From Symsagittifera roscoffensis (Eukaryota > Xenacoelomorpha > Acoela > Convolutidae), in contig NC_087065.1 in the NCBI RefSeq assembly GCF_963678635.1, positions 27,611,254 to 27,671,253 on the forward strand: a stretch of DNA of 60,000 bases, given 5' to 3'. A program made the position numbers and the translations under genes. Shown here one piece after another: positions 10,409 through 19,616 of this stretch. The stretch's first letter is position 1; each line of letters opens with the position of its first letter. A model generated the notes under the pieces. The model saw nothing but the letters and a program-made list of their open reading frames with translations. It did no database searches and was not told the DNA's origin.

Positions 10409-11220
10409 CCGGTCAATGTCCTCATTGAATCTCGCAATGTTCGTAAAATAGGTACAGTGTCATCGAACAGTTTACAAAATGCACGAAATTACTTTTATAC
10501 GCGTCATATCGACTCACTGCAGAATATAAATGGCATCATACTACATCACTATAGCCTTCAAATTCTTTGATTAATCTGCACACAGAGGATATGACCTAAG
10601 ATAAAAACATCTTTTCCGACTTTCAATGTCAATGTCCTGATTAAAAACTTCTTCTCCTAGATTTAAAAGATGCTGGTTTGCAGGACAGTCCTGCCAACCA
10701 ACAAACTAAAATTATCCTACTATGCTCCTTCTTGCTAATCTTGCTTGTTATTGTCCTGAATATTAAAACTAAGAAACTCTGTGATTAGAAAGAACAATGA
10801 AACAATCTCCCTCTTCGGGAGATTACCCAAGCCTTTCATATCACCACAAAGTGATCAGTTCTCCTAGTTGATTAAAAACAGTCATTCAGTCTGGAATATT
10901 TAAATATACTCTTCACTCAAGCCTTTCTAAATAAACAGTAAGTAAGTGTCTCTAAAGCCACTAAATGAAATCAAAATGCAAATTTATAAATGCAACAAAT
11001 TCTTTAATGTTCAAAACTCAACTAAATGTTTCAGTTTTCAGTTACAACTTGGTTGCTTGGTTTCTCACTTGAGTTTTTTCACACACATAAAACAATTCCG
11101 AGTTTAAACTTGTTCCTCGTTACTCCTTTGTTTTCTTCTTTTTTTGTCGTTTAGAAGTTCTAAAACTTCTAAATTCTTCTAATTTTTCTTCTTTTTGCCT
11201 CTTGTTCTTTCGACCATTCG
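10409..11220 (-). other. 3' untranslated region of the giant element
   Basis: No convincing ORF is present. Short blocks match the 3' region of the plus copy (cactttgtgg near 10850; cacagagtttcttag near 10780). The region is AT-rich with many short direct repeats. Nothing else was recognised. Confidence 0.5.
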
Positions 11221-11625
11221 TCAATGTTCCATCTCTTCCTCCTGTGATACTGACTCTGCACTTTCATCTTCTGTGTCTTGCAACACATCAATAGCTATTC
11301 TGACGCTGTTGGAAGCAGTCCTCCAACACCTCTGCTCTTCTACCCTCTGTTTGCAACAAGGTAGGGGATCCACGTTAGATTCTCTGTTCCTGCAGAAGCT
11401 GTTGTGGAGACACAACGTCACATTTCTCTCCAAATCTTCCTTCAACATCTCTGCCTTCTCCTTTCCACTACGTTCACTTGTCCTGGAATATCTTTTCACA
11501 GCGGTGGTCACTGCATTCCGATGAGTCACGAGAGCTCGCTTAAAAGCTCCTGCTCTAATGTCCAGCTGATATTCACTGTACACTCTGCCGTGCTTCGACA
11601 TATGCTTCTTAGCATATTCGTACAA
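11221..11625 (-). CDS. C-terminal accessory module with acidic tail
   Basis: This open frame follows the 484-codon frame in the same register, separated only by a TGA at 11626-11628. The plus copy has TGG there, so this is most simply a nonsense mutation inside one protein. Conserved blocks with the plus copy are YAKKHMSK, ALVTHRNAVTTAVKR and DLERNVTLCLHNSFCRNRE. The final 30 residues are acidic (DTEDESAESVSQEEEMEH). Function is unknown. The frame stops at 11221 and the 3' untranslated region follows. Confidence 0.55.
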   Translation of the reverse strand: MYEYAKKHMSKHGRVYSEYQLDIRAGAFKRALVTHRNAVTTAVKRYSRTSERSGKEKAEMLKEDLERNVTLCLHNSFCRNRESNVDPLPCCKQRVEEQRCWRTASNSVRIAIDVLQDTEDESAESVSQEEEMEH

Positions 11626-13080
11626 TCATGCAGTCATGTTAGCTCTGAACCATGGCATCAATCGTTTTCTTGCCCATATCTTGTTCACTTCCATCGAAAT
11701 GTTTAGAATCTTGCACATTGTCTCAAAAAGATCTAAATGTTTCAGACAATCCAATTTCCGCAACTGTTCTCTCGTCGGTGCCTCCTGTCCATTGTTTTCT
11801 TTCACATGAGCTTCCAGCCATCGTATCGCCATCATAACTCCCACTATCACTATTGTTACGGGCTGTGATGAGTCTGGTAAACCCATGGAGAGCAGCTCTC
11901 CAGAGTCCCAGACCAACACCAGATTACTACGCTTGGGATACCACCAGGTCTGCAGCAAGCAGTGGCAGGGAAACTCGTCATGTGTCAACATGATGCTCCT
12001 CCAATTGCGTTTTCCCGACGCTTCCAGTAATGGTTCCACTTCCATCGTCACTCGGTGGACTTCATCATTTTCGTCTACTGTATTGTAATCGGTAACGGTT
12101 GATCCTCTCTGTTTCTGTCTCTCAAAGTCACTGAAGTTCCCACTCACGTATCCCATGAACTTCCTTCCCAGTATCAATTCCAACTCCTCCTTTGTTCTCT
12201 CTGGAACTGCTGAGAACATCTTACATAGCAACTCGTAAGATTTTTTGGAAATTCTTGTCAGTCTCACACAATTAGGCACGGAGAAGGCTTGATCCACGAT
12301 CGTTCTCGTACTCTTTACATCCATAGCTACAAAATGCACCGGGTATCTGCTCTTGCATATTGGAGCCAATGTCGAGCCCACCAAATATTGTGCTCCTGAT
12401 GGTCTACAATAAGTCTCACTGTGTCTGATGTTCATTTCCGCCTCGATCGCTTCCCTCCATTTTCCTATGTGTTTCTGCTCGGTTTGCAGAACTCCTGGGA
12501 ATACTTCTACACTGATGGCAGTGACCATCTCATGTCTCTGTTCTAGATTCAATAGTGACTCTAAAGAACTAAACATGCTGTAGAATCCTAGTGCAGTCAC
12601 TAGATTCACCTCGGTTCCTCCATGGCAATCCGCTATCAGTTCCGTTTCCGTTCTTGCTTTCATCGCGACATTCCCAAACAATACCGTCAATTGCTTGTGT
12701 TGTCTCTCCAGGGTCCTCACACAGTCCAGACCTACACAAACGTGACCTTCCAGTCCACAGACTTCCGCCAGACAGCTACCAGGTTTGACCCAGTCTTCTG
12801 GTCCCCAGCCAGGCAACTCCACTTTATCTTCTCCGTTGCTCTTAGAGGCTGTTATCATCACATTATATATGATGTTGAGGTCACGCAGGTTACAGTCTGC
12901 ATTCAGTTCCCTCTGTACGTCTTGTGTCGCTCGTAATATTGAGTCAGCGTTGGCACTAGGACACCATGATGGCCTCATCAATTCCCACACTACCATCAAG
13001 CTCGTTCTCAGTAATTCATCTGAGAATCCCAACCCAAACTTCACTCTTTTGTCGGATTTTGGTACGGAAGGTGCAGTCAC
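11626..13080 (-). CDS. Conserved Cys/His accessory module, unknown function
   Basis: This 484-codon frame aligns over its length with 5300-6559. Conserved blocks include SLMVVWELMRPSWCPSANA (start), GLEGHVC with a following Cys and LERQHKQLTVLFG (about residues 120-150), ELIADCHGGTEVNLVTALGF, VFPGVLQTEQ, MLTHDEFPCHCLLQTWW and YPKRSNLVLVWDSGELLSMG. The block pattern suggests a folded domain under constraint with a variable stretch around residues 215-330. It overlaps the frame 13077-13922 by one codon in a different register, so a frameshift there joins them. No RT, transposase, protease or envelope motif is visible. It could be a structural protein, but nothing in the sequence proves that. 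Confidence 0.6.
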   Translation of the reverse strand: MTAPSVPKSDKRVKFGLGFSDELLRTSLMVVWELMRPSWCPSANADSILRATQDVQRELNADCNLRDLNIIYNVMITASKSNGEDKVELPGWGPEDWVKPGSCLAEVCGLEGHVCVGLDCVRTLERQHKQLTVLFGNVAMKARTETELIADCHGGTEVNLVTALGFYSMFSSLESLLNLEQRHEMVTAISVEVFPGVLQTEQKHIGKWREAIEAEMNIRHSETYCRPSGAQYLVGSTLAPICKSRYPVHFVAMDVKSTRTIVDQAFSVPNCVRLTRISKKSYELLCKMFSAVPERTKEELELILGRKFMGYVSGNFSDFERQKQRGSTVTDYNTVDENDEVHRVTMEVEPLLEASGKRNWRSIMLTHDEFPCHCLLQTWWYPKRSNLVLVWDSGELLSMGLPDSSQPVTIVIVGVMMAIRWLEAHVKENNGQEAPTREQLRKLDCLKHLDLFETMCKILNISMEVNKIWARKRLMPWFRANMTA

Positions 13081-13922
13081 CTCTTCTCCAAGACCAGTCC
13101 CAATTTGATCTGAGGATTGGTAGCGCTCTTAATCGTTACAACTCCCGACGTCCAGAATCTTAGCAACACTGCCTGCCTGTAATCGAAGAAGCAATCGCGT
13201 ATGTCTTCACTCAGGAAATGGTTGTACGCTATCCCTATGATTCCGGATACGTAGCTGTACGACTTCTTCTTGATCGGTCCACAGTATTCGCTGGATTTCG
13301 GCAGTGCCCCCATAGATTCTTCAGTGAATCTCAGCTCCTTGTTTGAGAATCTCCTGATTTCGTCTATCTTTCTCATGGGCTCTAACTCCTCGGGTTCTTT
13401 CATATTCACCCTCATGGGTTTGCTTTGCTGCATATCCAGCAGTGCTAGCAAGAGTAAGGCTTTCGCTCGCTCATCTCCTTCCCTCAGCAACTTGACACAG
13501 GTGTTCAATGCAGATACTGAAATCTGCTCTATCATGAATCGAATGAAACAGAGAGCGTCTCTCCACTTTGCACACGCTACTGCTGCTCCCTCTTGGATTA
13601 TCAGATCCATCAGGTTCGTCATAAGGTACTCCAACATCTCCAGGTATCCACCGGCGGGTTCATCTATCGACACAGCCTCCGATACTGTCAGTCGGTTATA
13701 CTCCACTGGTACTAGTTGTCCTGCGACATTTCCCTTTCCGTGATTCAGCTTAAAGTCTTTCATTGTGCTCTCTCCACATTGGCTGAGTATTTCCATTTCT
13801 AAGGTCGCTCCGGTCAGAGTGCGGTCACTCCTTTTGGATTTGTAACCCGTCGACTTTGTTCCCGCCTTGAGAATGGGTGGCACCATCGCTATATCAGTCA
13901 ACATTTTATCCGTGCCAGGCAA
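13077..13922 (-). CDS. Accessory module, helical, unknown function
   Basis: The 281-codon frame matches plus-copy frames at about 4150-5270. It holds KRSDRTLTGATLEMEILSQCG near residue 29, AVSIDEPAGGYLEML near residue 87, ACAKWRDALCFIRFM, a Leu-rich helical stretch (ALLLLALLDMQQSKPMRV) and SYVSGIIGIAYNHFLSEDI. Between GGYLEM and the ACAKWRDA block the plus copy carries about 100 more residues. Upstream, the frame 14096-13923 continues the same protein up to an in-frame stop near 13926, so the shown start is not natural. No family was recognised. Confidence 0.5.
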   Translation of the reverse strand: MPGTDKMLTDIAMVPPILKAGTKSTGYKSKRSDRTLTGATLEMEILSQCGESTMKDFKLNHGKGNVAGQLVPVEYNRLTVSEAVSIDEPAGGYLEMLEYLMTNLMDLIIQEGAAVACAKWRDALCFIRFMIEQISVSALNTCVKLLREGDERAKALLLLALLDMQQSKPMRVNMKEPEELEPMRKIDEIRRFSNKELRFTEESMGALPKSSEYCGPIKKKSYSYVSGIIGIAYNHFLSEDIRDCFFDYRQAVLLRFWTSGVVTIKSATNPQIKLGLVLEKR

Positions 13923-14096
13923 TTGTTAATCACCTTGTCCCAAATCCATGACCTCTTCGACTCGTTTCCTTTTCGCTGAATTGACAGCTTTTATCGATAT
14001 CTCCGAATCCACCTTCGTCTTTCCTACTCTCCTCAGCATCACTCTGCTGCCTAACTTCATTTTCATCTCGTTGATCTTATCAATCACCAATTTCGA

Positions 14097-15149
14097 TCAC
14101 ATCGTTCCCTTCCTGGTTCTTGGCAGATACACCACCTCTCCTTTATCGTCCTGCGGTGTCATCTTGATGGGAGAATTTGCTTCACTTTCATCAGTGGCTG
14201 AGTCAATCAACAACTCACTCAATCTCCCTTCACACTCATCAAGCTTAACAAGGACTTCCCGCATCAACGGTCGGTTGAGACCTGTTTTCAAAATGGACTG
14301 AGTCCCATAGCTCTGAACCACTGTCCAGACTTCTTCCATGAACGCCACTCTGTCCAATCGGCATCCCGTCCTACTTTCATGGTCTCGGTGATGTACTTCC
14401 CATTCTTCTTCGGGCAACGTTCCAAAGAAAGATACTCTGGCTGAGCCCTCTATTCTTCTTCTTCTAGGCAATTCCATGAGGATTCTTTGTTCGTTATTTC
14501 TTGAAATGCCAGGAGAGCTGCTCTCCGGCAAATTCCGTTTCATTTCCATAAAGGCTGACGGAGGCTCCAGTGTCGAAATGCCTTCATCCGCTGGCTCATT
14601 CGTCTCCAACGTATCCGCGTTGTTTTCAAGATCACTGAAGATTTTGAAATCCAGGCTGAATACTCCTCCTGTCGATGCCCTGTTGTCTTCCCCACCAGCT
14701 TGACTTGCATCTTGTTGCATGGGTTCTTCGGTTTGGCGGCTTCCTCCCTGTCCTTCATCTCCTTTTGACAAATCTTTTTTTGAGCTCGAGGGTCCTTGCT
14801 TATCATTGTCGGTTCCTTCCGGACACTTCGGTATAATCAATGTACCGGCCGATCTATCTTCCTCTTCTCCATGGACCACTTTGATTTCCTCAAAACCGAA
14901 GGGTGCTAGGAAGGTTCTCGTCCGCAGCGTTCCTACTACCGTCAACTCCGGTTTCACACTAGTCAGGATCAAGGAGGCCTCAGGCAGTTCGGTCCTGCCT
15001 CTCATCTTCATAGGCGCTAAGCCCAATCCCGCCCATTCCTCGTCAAATCTTCCAGGCTTGGGAGTCGCGGCGTTGCTTATTCGTCTTCTCGTCGCTTGAT
15101 CCATATAGGCAAATCGTGTGTACTGTAACACGGCTGCATTTCTTGCCAC
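14097..15149 (-). CDS. Accessory module with disordered acidic middle
   Basis: This 350-codon frame begins with a moderately hydrophobic 50-residue part (AVLQYTRFAYMDQATRRRIS). A long acidic, Ser/Glu/Gln-rich stretch follows (about residues 95-225), typical of a disordered linker. It ends with the conserved RVSFFGTLPEEEWE and GLNRPLMREVLVKLDE blocks found in the plus copy near 3680-3870. The 174-codon plus frame at 2965 overlaps it only weakly, which suggests rapid change in the first half. No catalytic motif was seen. Confidence 0.5.
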   Translation of the reverse strand: MARNAAVLQYTRFAYMDQATRRRISNAATPKPGRFDEEWAGLGLAPMKMRGRTELPEASLILTSVKPELTVVGTLRTRTFLAPFGFEEIKVVHGEEEDRSAGTLIIPKCPEGTDNDKQGPSSSKKDLSKGDEGQGGSRQTEEPMQQDASQAGGEDNRASTGGVFSLDFKIFSDLENNADTLETNEPADEGISTLEPPSAFMEMKRNLPESSSPGISRNNEQRILMELPRRRRIEGSARVSFFGTLPEEEWEVHHRDHESRTGCRLDRVAFMEEVWTVVQSYGTQSILKTGLNRPLMREVLVKLDECEGRLSELLIDSATDESEANSPIKMTPQDDKGEVVYLPRTRKGTM

Positions 15150-15530
15150 AAGTATGTATCCATCGTTGCCATGAAATTCCCTATTCTCTTTTCATTGGTT
15201 TCGAATGCTCTCAACCAAGGAGTTTGTACCAAGCAACATCCTTCTTATCAGAGGGAATTCAGGGATTCCCTCAGGCAGCTTCTCGTAATCACCCCAGTCT
15301 TTCGTCTCTTCTCTCACTTTGTGATATGCTGCAGTGAGACGAGGAACTCTGGTCATCTCACCATTCGTCTTGTCATAGGGTCTCAGATTCCAGAGCTTTG
15401 GAAACACCCCTCGATGTGTCTTCTTTCTACTTCTCCCATGCGATCACGGAAGTGATCGTCAAAATTGAAGACCGTCATTTCTGTATCTGATATCTTCGCA
15501 AACAACAGATCTTCGCTCATGAGCTCCCGT
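15150..15530 (-). pseudogene. Accessory fragment at the deletion junction
   Basis: A broken stretch links the partial duplication to the next ORF. It reads SEDLLFAKISD at about 15.5 kb and FPKLWNLRP at about 15.4 kb, matching the plus copy at 2695 and 2810. It therefore resumes the accessory block downstream of a large internal deletion. The frame 15192-15407 continues as PRLTAAYHKVREETKDWGDY. The missing segment corresponds to everything between the middle of the coiled-coil ORF and about base 2690 of the plus copy. Confidence 0.5.
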
Positions 15531-16253
15531 TTCCTCCGTACTGAGCATGGTTTTGGTCATCTCGTCCAGCTCCCTTTTTGTTCTTTCCAGTTCGTCCTTC
15601 ATCCCATCCAGATGTTGCATGGTTTGGTTCATCTGAACCCTCTGTTCTACATTCGCCCTCTTTGGTGGCACAGCTGCTCTCAGTGGTGAACCAGACGAGG
15701 CAGCCTCGCTGTTCATCTCCTGATGCATTCTCGTCAGCCCAGGTTTGGACTTGGAGGGCATAGGCATTTCACCTGGTTGGTAAGTCCTAGAACTTCCCAA
15801 TCCAGGCTCATTTGCCAAGTCACTCCCTGAGAGAGCCCCGTTTCTCCACCTCATCACTCCCCTCTCTCCATATGCTGCCATCAACAGTTGCCACGGTTGT
15901 CATGCCCCAAGATGTTGATCAGGGCGGTCAGCAACATGACTACCTCTGGGTCCTCCAGAGCAAAGTCTCGATCCATTAGCCGACGATAGATTGCATCTAT
16001 CATCGGTCCTACATAAGCCTCTGCCAGGTCCATCAATTCATCCAAGTTGAAATTATCCATTCTGTTCATCATGTTCGATTCGGTTTGATTCAAAGGTTTG
16101 ACTCAAGTGAGTAATTAAACGATCAATCAGGATCTAGAAAAAGCTTCGAACGAACATCACACTTGTCAGTTTTGCCTCTCGTTAAAATTCATTTAAAAAC
16201 AGTCAGGTAAAAAGATTCTGTTCCTAAAATTAATTAGTATCAATCGGTCTCTA
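15531..16253 (-). repeat. Partial duplication of the accessory leader and ORF1 start
   Basis: Nearly identical to 18653-19415 but with two small losses of about 19 and 21 bases (near 15858 and 15890). Both copies carry the 160-base leader and the MNQTESN..NRMDNFNLDELMDL start. The second loss removes codons and truncates the frame at HDNRGNC (15881-16093). The duplicate begins exactly where the second SGNH-like frame is cut (16251-16253). The very high similarity shows the duplication is recent relative to the divergence from the plus copy. Confidence 0.8.
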
Positions 16254-16919
16254 GAATTTTAGTCCATACGGGAGATATGCATACCCCGGAGACAACGCGA
16301 ATACTACTCTCGGTGTCACCTTGGCGAACGACCCCTCCTTCGTCGCATCCACGACTTCACCCATCGACTCAAGGATATCTTTTATCGCTGGCCACACAGC
16401 ATTCTCTGCCGTTGTAGGATCTCTGAGTCTGCTCAGAAAACCTCTACTGTGTAGATGGTCATTGAGGCCAGCAAACACGATCGTTATTGGGTTCATGTCC
16501 GTCTGTCTTTGTTCCCCTATAGCCAGAGATACCAATTGCAGTAGGTCCAGATCGACTGCTACTAACATTATGACGTCCGGCCAAAACAGAGACTTGGAAG
16601 TATACATGAATTCTGAATTCGCTACTATCATGATCTTGGCCTTCCTCATTTCTGCTTTGTCATAGGCGGCGAAGATGGTCTCATCTTTCTTTATCGCTTT
16701 CAATCCGCCGTTTCTTTGGACATCACCATCTTGACCAACTAGTTTTGGGTATATTCTTTCCTTCACATGACCTGGGGGTGAGCTCACTTGCCTGAACATC
16801 TTCACATGTTGTCCGATCGGCGCCCTTGTCACCAGAAATCTTCCAGGTCTCTCTTCTCGATTCCATTCATCATGATTCAAGCTCACGTCCTGCAACGGTC
16901 TTGCGTTCACTGGTCCCAT
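16251..16919 (-). CDS. Second SGNH-like domain (possibly non-catalytic), truncated
   Basis: This 222-codon frame has an N-terminal arm (residues 1-85, basic), then AKIMIVANSEFMY, where SGNH enzymes carry the GDS nucleophile block. Next come WPDVIMLVAVDLDLLQLVSLA, ITIVFAGLNDHLHSRG with a GxND block III, and RVVFALSPGYAYLP. The replacement of GDS by NSE suggests loss of esterase activity. The domain end is cut at the junction with the duplicated leader, and the plus copy shows that about 150 more residues once followed. The start at 16919 overlaps the previous frame by 13 bases. The SGNH assignment is by motif order only. Confidence 0.5.
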   Translation of the reverse strand: MGPVNARPLQDVSLNHDEWNREERPGRFLVTRAPIGQHVKMFRQVSSPPGHVKERIYPKLVGQDGDVQRNGGLKAIKKDETIFAAYDKAEMRKAKIMIVANSEFMYTSKSLFWPDVIMLVAVDLDLLQLVSLAIGEQRQTDMNPITIVFAGLNDHLHSRGFLSRLRDPTTAENAVWPAIKDILESMGEVVDATKEGSFAKVTPRVVFALSPGYAYLPYGLKF

Positions 16920-17503
16920 CGTGTTATTAGAGGGCAGTCCCTCAGGTCAGCAAATCTCAAGGCCGTCGTGGAACTGAAGTTTATGCTAGCGGCTATCAAC
17001 CAGTCTACGCCTGTTAAGGAGTACAGTCTGCTGACGGATAGCCTCGCTCCATTCAGCATCCTCCTTGCATCTTCGATGAAGCTCACCCTCTGGAGATCCA
17101 GCTTCATTAGTTCATCTTTGTATACATGCCAGGGAAATGGTATGGGTCTTGACCACATCAACGAGCCTCTGCCCGGGCGTCTCTCCTCTCGACTGGTACT
17201 TGTCGTCTCCGATCTCGTGTCCGATCTAGACGTGCTGGCTGTCCCTTCGATTGGGTTAACAGGTCCTATTCTTGTCCTAGGATGGATGGTCCTCCTCACC
17301 GGCGCTTCTCCCAATCAATCATGAACGTCTGTCCTTTGACCTGGTTCGCTGGAGCTCTGTTGTCTGTAGTTCGTGACGCCCGGGACCGTCCCCAAGCGTG
17401 TTTCCAGGCTAGGAGGCACAAAGGTGGTAATCACCGCGTCATTCGATGTTCCTTCTTCCTTCAGCACTCCTGTGTCAAAGAGTTCTGCTTCTAACTCATC
17501 CAA
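16907..17503 (-). CDS. Linker between the two SGNH-like domains
   Basis: Two frames, 17315-17503 and 16907-17314, read as one linker after a frame change. It starts with LDELEAELFDTG, matching MEETELQTM-type sequence in the plus copy near 140-165, and runs through an Arg/Ser/Thr-rich stretch. It ends with FIEDARRMLNGARLSVSRLY and GVDWLIAASINFS, conserved with the plus copy near 590-660. No domain was recognised. The composition fits a flexible linker followed by a short folded element. Confidence 0.45.
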
Positions 17504-19255
17504 TCGCTCCTGGAAGACTCTGTTCAGCCAAGCCTGTCCTTCTACTATCGAAGTGGATGCCGTCTGTGGTCAGCCTGGCCTGAGCCATCGCTCTCAACTC
17601 ATGTTCGATGTCCATGAGGATCATCCTTCCGGCATTCCGACTTGCGAGATTCCTCAAAATACTGTTCCACCTGACCACTCCTTCGTTGTGCCTTCTCCCT
17701 GCTGCTGTCAAGCTTCTTGCATTCATAGGCACAGTGCAAACGGTCAGTACCGCGCAGTTGAACTTCTGCCAGAGAGTAGTGAACAAGCACACCATCATCG
17801 ATTCCCATAGTGCTTCCTCCTCATCCGAACTTCTCGAGATGTTGTTCGTTCCAATCTGGATCATCACGCTGGGGATCCTCCCTGGATTCATTAGTTCCAC
17901 CATCCCATATAACTGGGCTATAGTCGCTCCTCCAAGGCCATCACCGTGGTGACCCAAGAGGTCCTCAAATTCGATAGTAATCTGACCAAGCTGTCTCCCA
18001 GGATCAGATGTGATGTCCCCAGTGGCGGTTGTTGCAGGTTCACTGCCGGGTTCCAGGTCGCTCGATTGAAACAAGCCCTCGGATCTGTCTCCGGAACTCC
18101 CGTGAAGTTATATCTCAATTGATTGTTCTTTTGTATGCCTATTACACGTGACACTTTCTTCGCTGGCATCTTCAGTATTCTTCTTTCTGGGGCCTTAGAG
18201 CTCCCCATTAGTGGCGTCACGTCGCTTATTCCCTGTCTGATCACGGTCTGGGAGAGTCGTACTCTGCCCGTGTCATCAATCGTTCCATAGGGTGCAGTCA
18301 CCCCGGAACCTGGCGCATTCTTCTTGGCGACCAGTCGTCCAGCTGTCTCTATCAGCTTCCTCACCGTTTGTTCCACGACGGGGTCACCCAAGGTGTCACT
18401 AGAGTCCGGGATTGTCACTCGATCTGTCGCTGTCGGGAGCCGTGTCTCCGTTGTCTGACTCAATTCTCGAGGCGTCAAGAGCTCCATCAGGGACTGCCCA
18501 CGAGGAATACTCCTTGCAGGTATCACTTTCTCCACGGCCGTTGTCAACGACATCCGTTCCGATCGCTCCTTGTAGTCCTGCCTCAAGCGCTCAATTTCTT
18601 GACCCTGCTTTTTGTTGCAGTCTTCGAACAATCTTTTCCACATTTCTCGATCTTCCTCCGTACTGAGCATGGTTTTGGTCATCTCGTCCAGCTCCCTTTT
18701 TGTTCTTTCCAGTTCGTCCTTCATCCCATCCAGATGTTGCATGGTTTGGTTCATCTGAACCCTCTGTTCTACATTCGCCCTCTTTGGTGGCACAGCTGCT
18801 CTCAGTGGTGAACCAGACAAGGCAGCCTCGCTGTTCATCTCCTGATGCATTCTCGTCAGCCCAGGTTTGGACTTGGAGGGCATAGGCATTTCACCTGGTT
18901 GGTAAGTCCTAGAACTTCCCAATCCAGGCTCATTTGCCAAGTCACTGCCTGAGAGAGCCCCGTTTCTCCACCTCATCACTCTCATGTTCGGGCGGTCTAG
19001 TACTCCCCTCTCTCCATATGCTGCCATCAACAGGACTTCCGTGGGGCGGTCCCCACGGTTGTCATGCCCCAAGATGTTGATCAGGGCGGTCAGCAACATG
19101 ACTACCTCTGGGTCCTCCAGAGCAAAGTCTCGATCCATTAGCCGACGATAGATCGCATCTATCATCGGTCCTACATAAGCCTCTGCCAGGTCCATCAATT
19201 CATCCAAGTTGAAATTATCCATTCTGTTCATCAAGTTCGATTCGGTTTGATTCAA
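17496..19255 (-). CDS. Accessory ORF1: coiled coil plus SGNH/GDSL hydrolase domain (one frameshift)
   Basis: The 445-codon frame (19255-17918) starts MNQTESNLMNRMDNFNLDEL. It has a Pro/Lys-rich segment, then a heptad-like coiled coil (QRVQMNQTMQHLDGMKDELE, about residues 165-230). Its end, LGTSHLILGDSLVRLLSNL, carries the GDS block I of SGNH hydrolases. A single-base frameshift near 17930 moves the domain into the frame 17496-18074, which gives GGATIAQL (block II), VMIQIGTNN (block III) and LTTDGIHFDS (block V with Asp and His). All expected catalytic positions are present in order, so the ancestor was probably an active esterase or acylhydrolase. CR1-type LINEs are known to carry esterase domains, but here the context is an LTR element. 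Cleaved substrate and cell location are unknown. Confidence 0.7.
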
Positions 19256-19616
19256 ATGTTTGACTCAAGTGAGTAATTAAACGATCAATCAGGATCTAGA
19301 AAAAGCTTCGAACGAACATCACACTTGTCAGTTTTGCCTCTCGTTAAAATTCATTTAAAAACAGTCAGATAAAAAGATTCTGTTCCTAAAATTAATTAGT
19401 ATCAATCGGTCTCTAAAACTTGGAATTCGACCTAAGATTGGACAGTCCAAACTTTGGATCTATTCCTAAGATCGTCATTCAGTTGTTCATGGTCACTAAC
19501 CCCTTCTTACCCACGATCTTAATAACATAACACATAAGATAACATAACACACATATCACACATATCACACACTACACACAACTTAGTCTTTAGCCTAACA
19601 CACTCTTGCACGTCAC
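19256..19616 (-). other. Region between pol and the accessory ORFs, with second leader
   Basis: Bases 19256-19415 form the leader also present at 16094-16253. It contains ACTAATTAATTTTAGGAAC on the minus strand, which resembles a 3' splice acceptor and would give a subgenomic mRNA for the accessory ORFs. Bases 19416-19616 hold a CA-rich low-complexity stretch (about 19505-19585) and no ORF. The splice reading is an inference. Confidence 0.4.

Noticed and set aside
9483-19415. Reading the accessory block as a separate nested virus or DNA transposon
   Set aside because: The purine-rich tract and LTR directly follow it in both copies, and no second set of termini was seen around it. It behaves as part of the LTR element.
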